Assembly: GCA_028875855.1 (NCBI GenBank)
Contig: JAGWVA010000003.1
Location: 53,203 to 117,202 of the forward strand
Length of the DNA stretch: 64,000 nt
Origin: Paracoccaceae bacterium
GTDB lineage: Bacteria > Pseudomonadota > Alphaproteobacteria > Rhodobacterales > Rhodobacteraceae
Direction of reading: 5' to 3'
Made by a program: the position numbers and the translations under genes. Positions 38,846-47,947 of the stretch are shown here, in pieces (within the stretch, counting starts at the first letter, position 1; each line of letters begins with the position of its first letter). A model generated the notes under the pieces. That model ran no database searches. It was not told where the DNA came from and saw nothing but the letters and a program-made list of their open reading frames with translations.

Positions 38846-40345
38846 TCAGATGTCGAACTTCACACCCTGCGCAAGCGGCAGGGCGGCGGAATAGTTCACC
38901 GTGTTGGTTGCGCGGCGCATGTAGGCCTTCCAGGCGTCGGAGCCGCTTTCGCGCCCGCCGCCGGTCTCCTTTTCGCCGCCGAAGGCCCCGCCGATCTCGG
39001 CGCCCGAGGGACCGATGTTGACATTGGCGATGCCGCAGTCGGAGCCCACGGCCGACAGGAAGGTCTCGGCCTCGCGCAGGTTGAGGGTGAAGATGCACGA
39101 CGACAGGCCCTGCGGCACGTCGTTTTGCAGCGCGATGGCTTCGTCGAGCGTCTCATAGCCCATGACGTAGAGGATCGGGGCGAAGGTTTCCTCGCGCACG
39201 ACGGCGGTCTGGCCCGGCATCTCGGCCAGCGCGGGGCTGACATAGGCGCCGCCCTGCGGCACGCCCTCGGTCACGGTCCGGCCGCCGTGAACGGTTCCGC
39301 CCTCGGCCCTGGCCTGTTCGAGCGCGGCCAGCATGCGGTCGCGCGCGCCGTGGTCGATCAGCGGGCCGACCAGTGTCGTTGCGTGGCGCGGATCGCCGAT
39401 GGGCAGGGTGCCGTAGGCCTTGGTCAGCCGCTCGACCAATTCCGCGCGGATCGAGTTGTGCGCGATCAGCCGGCGCAGCGAGGTGCAGCGCTGCCCGGCC
39501 GTGCCGACGGCCGAGAAGACGATCGCCCGCACCGCCATGTCGAGATCGGCCGAGGGCGCCACGATCATCGCGTTGTTGCCGCCCAGTTCGAGGATCGACC
39601 GGCCGAAGCGTTCGGCCACCTTCGGCCCCACCGCGCGGCCCATCCGGGTCGATCCGGTGGCCGAGACGATGGCGACATCGCGCGAGGTGACCAGCGCCTC
39701 GCCCACGCCCGGGCCGCCGATCACGAGTTGCGCCAGCCCCTCGGGCGCATCGCCGAAGCGGGCGAGCGCGCGGGCGAAGATGTTCATCGTGGCCAGCGCC
39801 GTGAGCGGCGTCTTTTCCGACGGCTTCCAGATCACCGGATCGCCGCAAACAAGCGCCAGCGCCGTGTTCCAGGACCAGACCGCGACGGGGAAGTTGAACG
39901 CGGTGATGACCGCGCAGGGGCCCATCGGGTGCCAGGTTTCCATCATCCGGTGGCCGGGGCGTTCGCTGGCGATGGTCAGGCCGTAAAGCTGGCGCGACAG
40001 GCCCACGGCGAAATCGCAGATGTCGATCATCTCCTGCACTTCGCCCAGGCCCTCGGAAGCGATCTTGCCGGCCTCGAGCGTCACCAGCGCGCCAAGCGCG
40101 TCCTTGGCGGCGCGCAGTTCCTCGCCCAGAAGGCGCACGAGTTCCCCGCGGCGCGGCGCGGGCACCTGCCGCCATGCGCGGAAGGCCGCCTGCGAACGGG
40201 CGATGACCGCCGGCATGTCGGCCGCGGCGGTCTCGGTCACGCGGGCGATCTCGGCGCCATCCACGGGGGAATGCACGGCAAGGGTGCCGCCGGAGATCAG
40301 ATCGGGCGTCAGGTCGAGGGCGGCGAAGAGGGCGGACGTTTCCAT
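38846..40345 (-). CDS. Aldehyde dehydrogenase, ALDH7 (aminoadipate semialdehyde dehydrogenase) type
   Basis: 499 residues. NAD-binding and catalytic motifs: [24 protein letters not shown], the general base Glu in LELGGNNA, and the nucleophile Cys in [37 protein letters not shown] (in parts) at the C-terminus is typical of the antiquitin group, which oxidises alpha-aminoadipate semialdehyde in lysine breakdown or related aldehydes. The ATG at 40343-40345 has CCGGAG upstream. It is followed by the amidase gene. Confidence 0.88.
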   Translation of the reverse strand: METSALFAALDLTPDLISGGTLAVHSPVDGAEIARVTETAAADMPAVIARSQAAFRAWRQVPAPRRGELVRLLGEELRAAKDALGALVTLEAGKIASEGLGEVQEMIDICDFAVGLSRQLYGLTIASERPGHRMMETWHPMGPCAVITAFNFPVAVWSWNTALALVCGDPVIWKPSEKTPLTALATMNIFARALARFGDAPEGLAQLVIGGPGVGEALVTSRDVAIVSATGSTRMGRAVGPKVAERFGRSILELGGNNAMIVAPSADLDMAVRAIVFSAVGTAGQRCTSLRRLIAHNSIRAELVERLTKAYGTLPIGDPRHATTLVGPLIDHGARDRMLAALEQARAEGGTVHGGRTVTEGVPQGGAYVSPALAEMPGQTAVVREETFAPILYVMGYETLDEAIALQNDVPQGLSSCIFTLNLREAETFLSAVGSDCGIANVNIGPSGAEIGGAFGGEKETGGGRESGSDAWKAYMRRATNTVNYSAALPLAQGVKFDI

Positions 40346-40477
40346 GGCGGGCTCCGGTGTTTCAAGTGCTGCGCCAAGGGATGCACGCAACGCCGATGAA
40401 GGTCCAGCCCCCGCCACGAGACGCCGCCCCCCGACCGCCCGGGCGCTGTCACGGCCGCACCATTGCACCGCCTGCCC

Positions 40478-40506
40478 TTGCAGCCCCCCGTTCGCGTCAC
40501 TAAGAC
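40478..40506 (+). promoter_or_regulatory. Putative clpP promoter, possibly RpoH type
   Basis: CTTGCAG, a 17-base spacer, and CTAAGAC: TTGCAG at 40478-40483 and TAAGAC at 40501-40506. The CTTG start resembles alphaproteobacterial heat-shock promoters, which would suit clpP. Confidence 0.45.
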
Positions 40507-40556
40507 TCTGGAAAGTTCCTGGCGATACGACAGCCCAAAGCAGCAGGCGGAGCCCC

Positions 40557-41189
40557 ATGAAAGATCCGATCGACACGTATATGAATACCCTCGTGCCCAT
40601 GGTGGTCGAACAGACCTCGCGCGGGGAACGGGCCTATGACATCTTCTCGCGCCTTCTGAAGGAGCGGATCATCTTCCTCGCGGGGCCCGTGCACGACGGC
40701 ATGTCCAGCCTGATCGTGGCCCAGCTCCTGTTCCTTGAGGCGGAGAATCCGTCCAAGGAAATCTCGATGTATATCAACAGCCCCGGCGGGGTGGTGACCT
40801 CGGGCCTGTCGATCTACGACACGATGCAATACATCAAGCCGAAGGTCTCGACGCTGTGCATCGGACAGGCGGCATCTATGGGGTCGCTGTTGCTGACGGC
40901 GGGCGAAAAGGGGATGCGCTTCTCGCTGCCGAACAGCCGGATCATGGTGCACCAGCCCTCGGGCGGCTATCAGGGTCAGGCCACCGACATCATGATCCAT
41001 GCGCGCGAGACGCAGAAGCTGAAGGACCGGCTGAACGCGATCTACGAGCGTCACACCGGCCAGCCGATCGACGCCGTGGAGGCCGCGCTCGAGCGCGACA
41101 ACTTCATGTCGGCCGAAGATGCGAAGGCCTGGGGCCTGATCGACGAGATCGTCGAAAGCCGCGGCACAGCGGACGACGCGACGAAGTGA
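40557..41189 (+). CDS. clpP: ATP-dependent Clp protease proteolytic subunit
   Basis: 210 residues. Catalytic Ser in GQAASMGS, His in MVHQPSGG, and Asp in the GQPIDAVE region. The N-terminal [22 protein letters not shown] (in parts) and YINSPGG are standard. It forms the tetradecameric protease chamber with ClpX or ClpA. The ATG at 40557 follows GGCGGAG. clpX is 127 bases downstream, but a strong terminator lies between, so the two also have separate control. Confidence 0.97.
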   Translation: MKDPIDTYMNTLVPMVVEQTSRGERAYDIFSRLLKERIIFLAGPVHDGMSSLIVAQLLFLEAENPSKEISMYINSPGGVVTSGLSIYDTMQYIKPKVSTLCIGQAASMGSLLLTAGEKGMRFSLPNSRIMVHQPSGGYQGQATDIMIHARETQKLKDRLNAIYERHTGQPIDAVEAALERDNFMSAEDAKAWGLIDEIVESRGTADDATK

Positions 41190-41196
41190 CCGGAAG

Positions 41197-41222
41197 TGGC
41201 CGGGCGACCCCCGGCCATTTTT
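41197..41222 (+). terminator. clpP terminator
   Basis: GGCCGGG (41198-41204), 5-base loop, CCCGGCC (41210-41216), then A and TTTTT. A classic intrinsic terminator 8 bases after the clpP stop. Confidence 0.85.
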
Positions 41223-41316
41223 GCATTGTGAAGGTTCTGTGGCTGCCCTAGACTTTGGGACTGAAACAGGACTGAAGGCGAAGCGACCGACGGGTCGGCC
41301 GCATCAGAGGTGATAG

Positions 41317-42585
<1,269 letters not shown>

Positions 42586-42608
42586 GGCGCGCGGCCCAGG
42601 AAACAGGA

Positions 42609-42638
42609 TGCCGGGGACTTTCCCCGGCATTTTCTTTT
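42609..42638 (+). terminator. clpX terminator
   Basis: TGCCGGGG (42609-42616), loop ACTTT, CCCCGGCA (42622-42629), then TTTTCTTTT. A strong intrinsic terminator 23 bases after the clpX stop. Confidence 0.85.
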
Positions 42639-42664
42639 GCTGCGACGGCAAGGTTGCCGCCCCG

Positions 42665-45133
42665 TCACCGCGTCATGTGGTCCGCCGGATGCGCCGGATC
42701 GAACTTCGGATCGAAGGGCAGCGCCGCCTTTGCCCGCGCCGCCGCATAGCTTGCGATCGAGGCGGGATCAGAAAGGTAAAGCCGGCCCCCGCCCTGAAAC
42801 AGCACCACGCGGCCCCGGGCGTAGTCCATCACGCGGTAGGGCAAGGGTGCCTCTCCCGCCGTCCGCGACAGGTCCAGCGGCACGCCCCGGAAGCTTACCC
42901 CGTCCACGCCCGGCTTGAAGCCATAAACCACCGCCTGCGTCCGGCCCGGAGGCTCCGTCAGGTCGATCACATCCGGCCCGGCCCCGGCCCAGACCGTCTG
43001 CGGCTGGTTGCGCATATCGAGCGCGACCGTGTCCTGCCCCGCGCCCAGCACGATCCGGCTGGAAAGCCGCCCCGTCGCCATATGGTCGTTGCCCCCACCG
43101 GCAAAGATCAGGTTGTGGCCGCGCGTCTCTTCGACCGTGTCGTTGCCGTCCCCGGTGACGATCACGTCATCGCCGGAACTGCCCGAAATCCGGTCATCGC
43201 CCGACGTGCCGAACACGGGCCCCGCCGCATGGCTTGGCACGGCAATGGCCCGCCCCGGACCTGCGGCGACCGTCCCCTTGGGCACGGGCGGCGGGGGCAG
43301 GTCGGGTGGCCCGTCAAGGTCGATCGGTGTTGACGGCGAGAAGGGGGTGCCCCCGATCACGCCGATCTCCGTCGCGGGCGGCAGCGGCACGGAGGTGGGA
43401 AACTCTGCCAGCGACCGGGCGAAATCGGTCAGCCGCGCGCCCATGCCAAGGAAGACCGTGTAGCCCCCGTGACCATGCCAGACGATCAGATCGGGCACAC
43501 CGTCGCCGTTGTAATCCGCGACCGACGTTCGCCTCAGCACCTCGGCGAGGCTACTGTAGGTGCCACGGAAATCGACCGTGTCCCCCTCGTCCGGCGCGAG
43601 GTCCGTCACGATCACCCGCGACAGCGGCGAGATCGAGAAGCGGTCGCCCCCCGGCCCGCCCGTCAGCATGTCATAGGCGCCCGTGGCGACCAGCAGGTCA
43701 TTGCCCGCCCCGCCGAAAAGGTAATCCTGCCCCGGCCCCGAGGTCAGCGTGTCGTTGCCCTCCTGCCCATACAGGAAATCGCGCGGCCCGGCCCCGGTCA
43801 GCCGGTCGTTGCCGGCCCCGCCATAAAGCAGATTGTCCGCCTGCGGGATGCCGGCGATGCTGTCGTCCCCCGCCTGCCCCACCGCCAGCCCGGTGCCCGA
43901 GACCGGGTCCTTCTGCTGGCCATGCAGAAGATGGGCGGGGTCCGTGCGCTCGACCATCACGGTGCCGGGGATTAGCTGAGCGGTCAGCCGCTCCGGCGCG
44001 GTCGGCGCACCTTTCCCGAGGCCCAGTGAAAAGCCGTTCATGCCCGCGGCATAGCTTGGCAGATTGTCGAAGCTGAGCCGCCCGCCCTTCCCCACCGTCA
44101 CGAAGGCCGAAGGGCCTTCCTGTGCACCGGGAAACCACGTGAGGCCGATGCCGTGGTCGGCGAACCAGCGGTAGTTCTCGGCGAACCAGGTCTGATTCTG
44201 CCGCTTGGTGAAGGGGTTATAGACCAGCGATCCATTCAGGTTCGTCTCGGTCACCAGCACGTCATCGCCGCCCAACATCCCGTATTGCGCCGCAAGCGCA
44301 TCGGGCATGGCGCGCGCGCCGCGCACCCGCCCCGTCGTGCCCCAGCCCGGATAAAGGTGCGACGACCAGACCAGCGCCGGCCCGATCCCCTGCCGGATGA
44401 TGTCGAGCGCGGTGCGGTTGCCCTCGCGCGCATGGGCCAGCATGTCGAAGCGCGCGGAATAGGCGAAGCCGCCCACAAGGATGCGGCCGGACCAGCGCGC
44501 CTGCACGAACCGGCCCAGATCGACCATCTCGTGGGCATAAAGCGTCACGAAGCCCGCCCGTCCCGTGGCATCGGAGGGCGGCAGCCGGTCCATGCCGCGC
44601 TTGAAGGTGGCGGGCTCGTTCATCAGCTCCAGCCCCCAGGTCGCGCCCCGCACCGCCGGGTGCCGGTCGAGCCAGTCGATGAGCTTCGTGAAACTCGTCT
44701 TCGCCCGGGTCAGAATCTCACCCTCGAGCGCGGCGCGAATCTCGGCGGCACCAGCCGATTTCGTCTCGGGCGTGCTGCCATAGCGCTGCGCATCGCCATC
44801 CATCAGCACGAAGATCAGCCGGAAATTCTGGCGCACCGCTTCGGTCAGAAACGCCTCATAGCGCGGATCAAGGCTGCCATCGGGGTTGAAGGACTGAAGG
44901 TTGAACGGCATGCGCAGCGTGTTGACCAGCGGCAAGGCCTTGCGCAGCCCCCGTGCAAAGCCGACCGGGTCGGTTTGCGCGCCCACGGGGATCGTCTGGA
45001 ACGGCCCCTGCCAGATGAAATACTTGCGATCCGCCCGCCGCTTGGCGGCATAGCTGCCATCGGCTTGGGCCGCGTCGTATTGGGCCTGCGCATAGACCTG
45101 AAGATTGATCGCCGCGATATTCGCTGTCGTCAT
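42665..45133 (-). CDS. Glycoside hydrolase (cellulase-like TIM barrel) with RTX repeats
   Basis: 822 residues. Residues 1 to about 385 look like a GH5/GH39-type TIM barrel: acid/base Glu173 in LMNEP and a nucleophile candidate Glu296 in VTETN. Calcium-binding RTX nonapeptides of the GGAGNDxLxG type occur near residues 425-500 and again near 635-690, around an FG-GAP-like piece (DYNGDGVPDLIVW). There is no N-terminal signal peptide, so type I secretion through an uncleaved C-terminal signal is expected. The substrate polysaccharide is unknown; no ABC/HlyD secretion genes are nearby. The ATG follows GGAGGCGGCG. Confidence 0.82.
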   Translation of the reverse strand: MTTANIAAINLQVYAQAQYDAAQADGSYAAKRRADRKYFIWQGPFQTIPVGAQTDPVGFARGLRKALPLVNTLRMPFNLQSFNPDGSLDPRYEAFLTEAVRQNFRLIFVLMDGDAQRYGSTPETKSAGAAEIRAALEGEILTRAKTSFTKLIDWLDRHPAVRGATWGLELMNEPATFKRGMDRLPPSDATGRAGFVTLYAHEMVDLGRFVQARWSGRILVGGFAYSARFDMLAHAREGNRTALDIIRQGIGPALVWSSHLYPGWGTTGRVRGARAMPDALAAQYGMLGGDDVLVTETNLNGSLVYNPFTKRQNQTWFAENYRWFADHGIGLTWFPGAQEGPSAFVTVGKGGRLSFDNLPSYAAGMNGFSLGLGKGAPTAPERLTAQLIPGTVMVERTDPAHLLHGQQKDPVSGTGLAVGQAGDDSIAGIPQADNLLYGGAGNDRLTGAGPRDFLYGQEGNDTLTSGPGQDYLFGGAGNDLLVATGAYDMLTGGPGGDRFSISPLSRVIVTDLAPDEGDTVDFRGTYSSLAEVLRRTSVADYNGDGVPDLIVWHGHGGYTVFLGMGARLTDFARSLAEFPTSVPLPPATEIGVIGGTPFSPSTPIDLDGPPDLPPPPVPKGTVAAGPGRAIAVPSHAAGPVFGTSGDDRISGSSGDDVIVTGDGNDTVEETRGHNLIFAGGGNDHMATGRLSSRIVLGAGQDTVALDMRNQPQTVWAGAGPDVIDLTEPPGRTQAVVYGFKPGVDGVSFRGVPLDLSRTAGEAPLPYRVMDYARGRVVLFQGGGRLYLSDPASIASYAAARAKAALPFDPKFDPAHPADHMTR

Positions 45134-45234
45134 CGCCGCCTCCGTGTGCCGGGAAAGAGTCCGCGCAATCTGGCGCCGAAGTTAGGCAAGACGTAAGACT
45201 TTTCGCGGCAAGATACCGAGACAAAGGACAGGCA

Positions 45235-46668
45235 ATGACCGGCAAGGATCACGGCGGATCGCTCGACCCGCAGGATTGGGCGATCTTTCGGACAGAGGCG
45301 CACAGGATGCTCGACGACATCATCGACCATATCGCCCACCGGCGTGACCTTCCGCTGTGGCAGCCGGCGCCGCCCGAGGCGCGCGCCGCCTTCGACGCCC
45401 CCGTCCCGCGCGCGCCCGTGCCTTTGGCCGAAGTGCACCGGGATTTCCTGACCCATGTGCTGCCCTACGGCGCGGGCAACACCCATCCCGGCTTCATGGG
45501 CTGGGTGCAGGGCGGCGGCACCCCGGTCGGCATGCTGGCCGAAATGCTGGCCGGCGGCTTCAACGCCAATTGCGGCGGGCGCAATCACATGGGAATCGCG
45601 GTGGAACGCCAGATCACCCGCTGGATGCGCGACCTTTACAGATTTCCGGAAACCGCGGGCGGGATCTTCCTGACGGGGGCGAGCCAGGCGAATTTCCTCG
45701 CCGTTCTGATCGCGCGGCTGCGCGCGCTTGGCGCTGGCGTGCGACAGGATGGCCTGGGCGCTGCGCGTCTGGTCGCCTATGCCTCGGTCGAGGTGCACGG
45801 CTGCATCCCTCGCGCGATGGAGATGGCGGGCCTTGGCCGCGCCGCGCTGCGGATGATCCCGGTCGATGAGGCGGGGCGCATCTCGCTTTGCGCGCTGCAA
45901 GAGGCCATCGCCGCCGACCGCGCCGGGGGCGCCCTGCCCTTCCTGATCGTGGGTTCGGCGGGAACCGTAAATCAGGGCGCAATCGATCCCCTGGCCGATC
46001 TGGCCGATATCGCCGCGGCCGAAGGCATGCACTTCCACATCGACGGCGCGCTTGGGGCCTTTGGCTACCTCGCGCCCGACCTCGCGGCGCTGTTCGACGG
46101 GATCGAGCGCGCCGACAGCATCGGCTGCGACTTTCACAAATGGGCGCAGGTGCCCTACGACGCGGGCTTCCTTCTGACGCGGGACGAGGCCTGGCAGTTC
46201 AATTGTTTCGCTGCCGACAACAGTTACCTCAGCCGCGCCGCCACCGGACTGGCCGGCGGCGACTGGTGGCCCTGCGATACGGGCCCCGACCTCTCGCGCG
46301 GGCTGCGCGCATTGAAGGTCTGGTACACGCTCAAAACCTACGGGATCGACGCGTTGGGCGCCACGATCTCCGGCACCTGCGCGCTGGCGCGTTCGCTTGC
46401 CGACCGGATCGACGCAGAGCCGCGACTGACCCGTCTGACCCCGGTCACGCTGAATGTCGTTTGTTTCCGACCCGTCAACGATGCCACCGGCGAGAAAAGC
46501 CGCAAGATCGTCGAGGCGCTGCATGCGGCGGGGCGCGTTGCCCCCTCGCTCACGCGGATCGACGGGGTGCCGGCGATCCGGGCCTGCATCGTCAACCATC
46601 GGACCGGTCCCGAAGACATCGCCGCGCTGGTCGATGGCGTCCTGCGGCAGGAGGCCATGCTTGGCTGA
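45235..46668 (+). CDS. PLP-dependent group II amino acid decarboxylase family protein
   Basis: 477 residues. The fold and motifs match aromatic amino acid, glutamate and diaminobutyrate decarboxylases: THPGFMGWVQGG, FLTGASQANF, HFHIDGALGAF with the PLP-contacting Asp, and the Schiff-base Lys in CDFHKWAQVPYD near residue 302. The substrate cannot be read directly. The stop codon lies inside the start region of the next gene, an ATP-grasp-like protein, so the two are translationally coupled and probably act in one pathway. The gene is divergent from the RTX glycosidase. Confidence 0.87.
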   Translation: MTGKDHGGSLDPQDWAIFRTEAHRMLDDIIDHIAHRRDLPLWQPAPPEARAAFDAPVPRAPVPLAEVHRDFLTHVLPYGAGNTHPGFMGWVQGGGTPVGMLAEMLAGGFNANCGGRNHMGIAVERQITRWMRDLYRFPETAGGIFLTGASQANFLAVLIARLRALGAGVRQDGLGAARLVAYASVEVHGCIPRAMEMAGLGRAALRMIPVDEAGRISLCALQEAIAADRAGGALPFLIVGSAGTVNQGAIDPLADLADIAAAEGMHFHIDGALGAFGYLAPDLAALFDGIERADSIGCDFHKWAQVPYDAGFLLTRDEAWQFNCFAADNSYLSRAATGLAGGDWWPCDTGPDLSRGLRALKVWYTLKTYGIDALGATISGTCALARSLADRIDAEPRLTRLTPVTLNVVCFRPVNDATGEKSRKIVEALHAAGRVAPSLTRIDGVPAIRACIVNHRTGPEDIAALVDGVLRQEAMLG

Positions 46669-47947
46669 CATTCCCGCCGCCGCCCGCATCCTCGGCCCCG
46701 CCGCCATCGCGCGTGCCGTCTTCTCGGGCGAGGATACGGCGCCCCTTTTCGCGACACTGGCGGCCCGGCTCGAACGCGATGCGGCGGATGCGGCGGCCCT
46801 CTACGACATGGCGCTCCTGCTCGACAGCCGGGGAGAGGCCACCACCGCCGCCGCCTTGCGCGACGCGGCGCTGGCGGTGCGGCGCGACTTCGCCGTGGTG
46901 CATGGGGACGGATCGGGTCCCCGCCTCCTCGCGCTTGTGACGGCTGGCGGCTTCATGGCGAATACCCCGGTCGATTTTCTGCTCGACGGGTCGAACGCGG
47001 TGCTATGGCTCTGCCACGTGACGGACCGGACCGCCGCCCTGCCGGACCTGCCCCCGCACGACGCCGCGATCCTGGCGGTGGGCGAGGCGCCGGACCAGCG
47101 GGACCTGCTGGCGGGCCTGCCCCGCCTGATCGCCTCGTTGCCGCATCGCGTGGTGAACGGTTTCCCGGACCGCATCGCCAGCCTGACGCGCGATGGTGTG
47201 GCGGCCCGGCTTGACGGCATCCCCGGCCTGATCTGCCCGGCGGCCGTGGCGGTCGGGCGAACGGAGCTGACCGACATCGCCACGGGCCGGGCAGCGCTCG
47301 ACACCCTGCATCCGGCCCTTCGTTTCCCGCTTGTCCTGCGCCCCGAGGGGAGCCATGCCGGCTTGGGGATGGAGCGTGTCATGGACCTGCCGCAGCTTGC
47401 GGACATCCTGGCCGAAAGCCCGACGCAAACCTTCCAACTGTCGAATTTCACGGAGTATCGCGGTCCGCACGGCCTTCATGCCAAGCTGCGCGTGGTGATG
47501 ATCGGAGGAAAGCCCTGGCCCGTGCACCTTGCGCTCTCCGAAGACTGGATCGTGCACTATCTCTCGGCCGGCATGGCGGCCGATCCCGCCCGCCGCGCCG
47601 CGGAGGCCGCGTGGTTCGCGGACTTCGACACGGGCTTTGCCCGCCGTCATGCCCGCGCGCTGGCGCAGATGCAGCAACGCATCGGTCTTGATTACTGGGG
47701 GTTCGACGGGGCAGAGCCCCCCGATGGAACCCTGCTGGTGTTCGAGGTCGATACCGCGCTGATCGTTCACGACATGGACGACCCGGCCACCTTCCCCTAC
47801 AAGCGCCCGGCGATGCGCGCGCTGTTCCGTGCCTTTCGGCGCCTTGCCTTCGATGGCGACACAGCGCCCGACCCCGGCCCGGCGTCCCCTTCCGCCTTGT
47901 CCGGGCGGCGCGCGCCTATGACTCTGCCGCTGCCACGTGGCGCTTGA
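46661..47947 (+). CDS. TPR-like and ATP-grasp-like (RimK-type) ligase candidate
   Basis: 428 residues starting at TTG (46661-46663), with AGGAGG 7 bases upstream inside the previous gene; no better start is present. Residues 25-75 form helical repeats like a TPR. A Rossmann-like pre-ATP-grasp part follows (about 85-165). ATP-grasp features are the nucleotide loop FPLVLRPEGSHAGLGM near 224-239, the HAKLRVVMIGG strand and a metal-binding FEVDTALIV near 370. Such enzymes join a carboxylate to an amine with ATP. Coupled to a decarboxylase that makes an amine, it may ligate that amine. Its 3' end overlaps the convergent ppsA by 32 bases. Confidence 0.75.
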   Translation: MADIPAAARILGPAAIARAVFSGEDTAPLFATLAARLERDAADAAALYDMALLLDSRGEATTAAALRDAALAVRRDFAVVHGDGSGPRLLALVTAGGFMANTPVDFLLDGSNAVLWLCHVTDRTAALPDLPPHDAAILAVGEAPDQRDLLAGLPRLIASLPHRVVNGFPDRIASLTRDGVAARLDGIPGLICPAAVAVGRTELTDIATGRAALDTLHPALRFPLVLRPEGSHAGLGMERVMDLPQLADILAESPTQTFQLSNFTEYRGPHGLHAKLRVVMIGGKPWPVHLALSEDWIVHYLSAGMAADPARRAAEAAWFADFDTGFARRHARALAQMQQRIGLDYWGFDGAEPPDGTLLVFEVDTALIVHDMDDPATFPYKRPAMRALFRAFRRLAFDGDTAPDPGPASPSALSGRRAPMTLPLPRGA

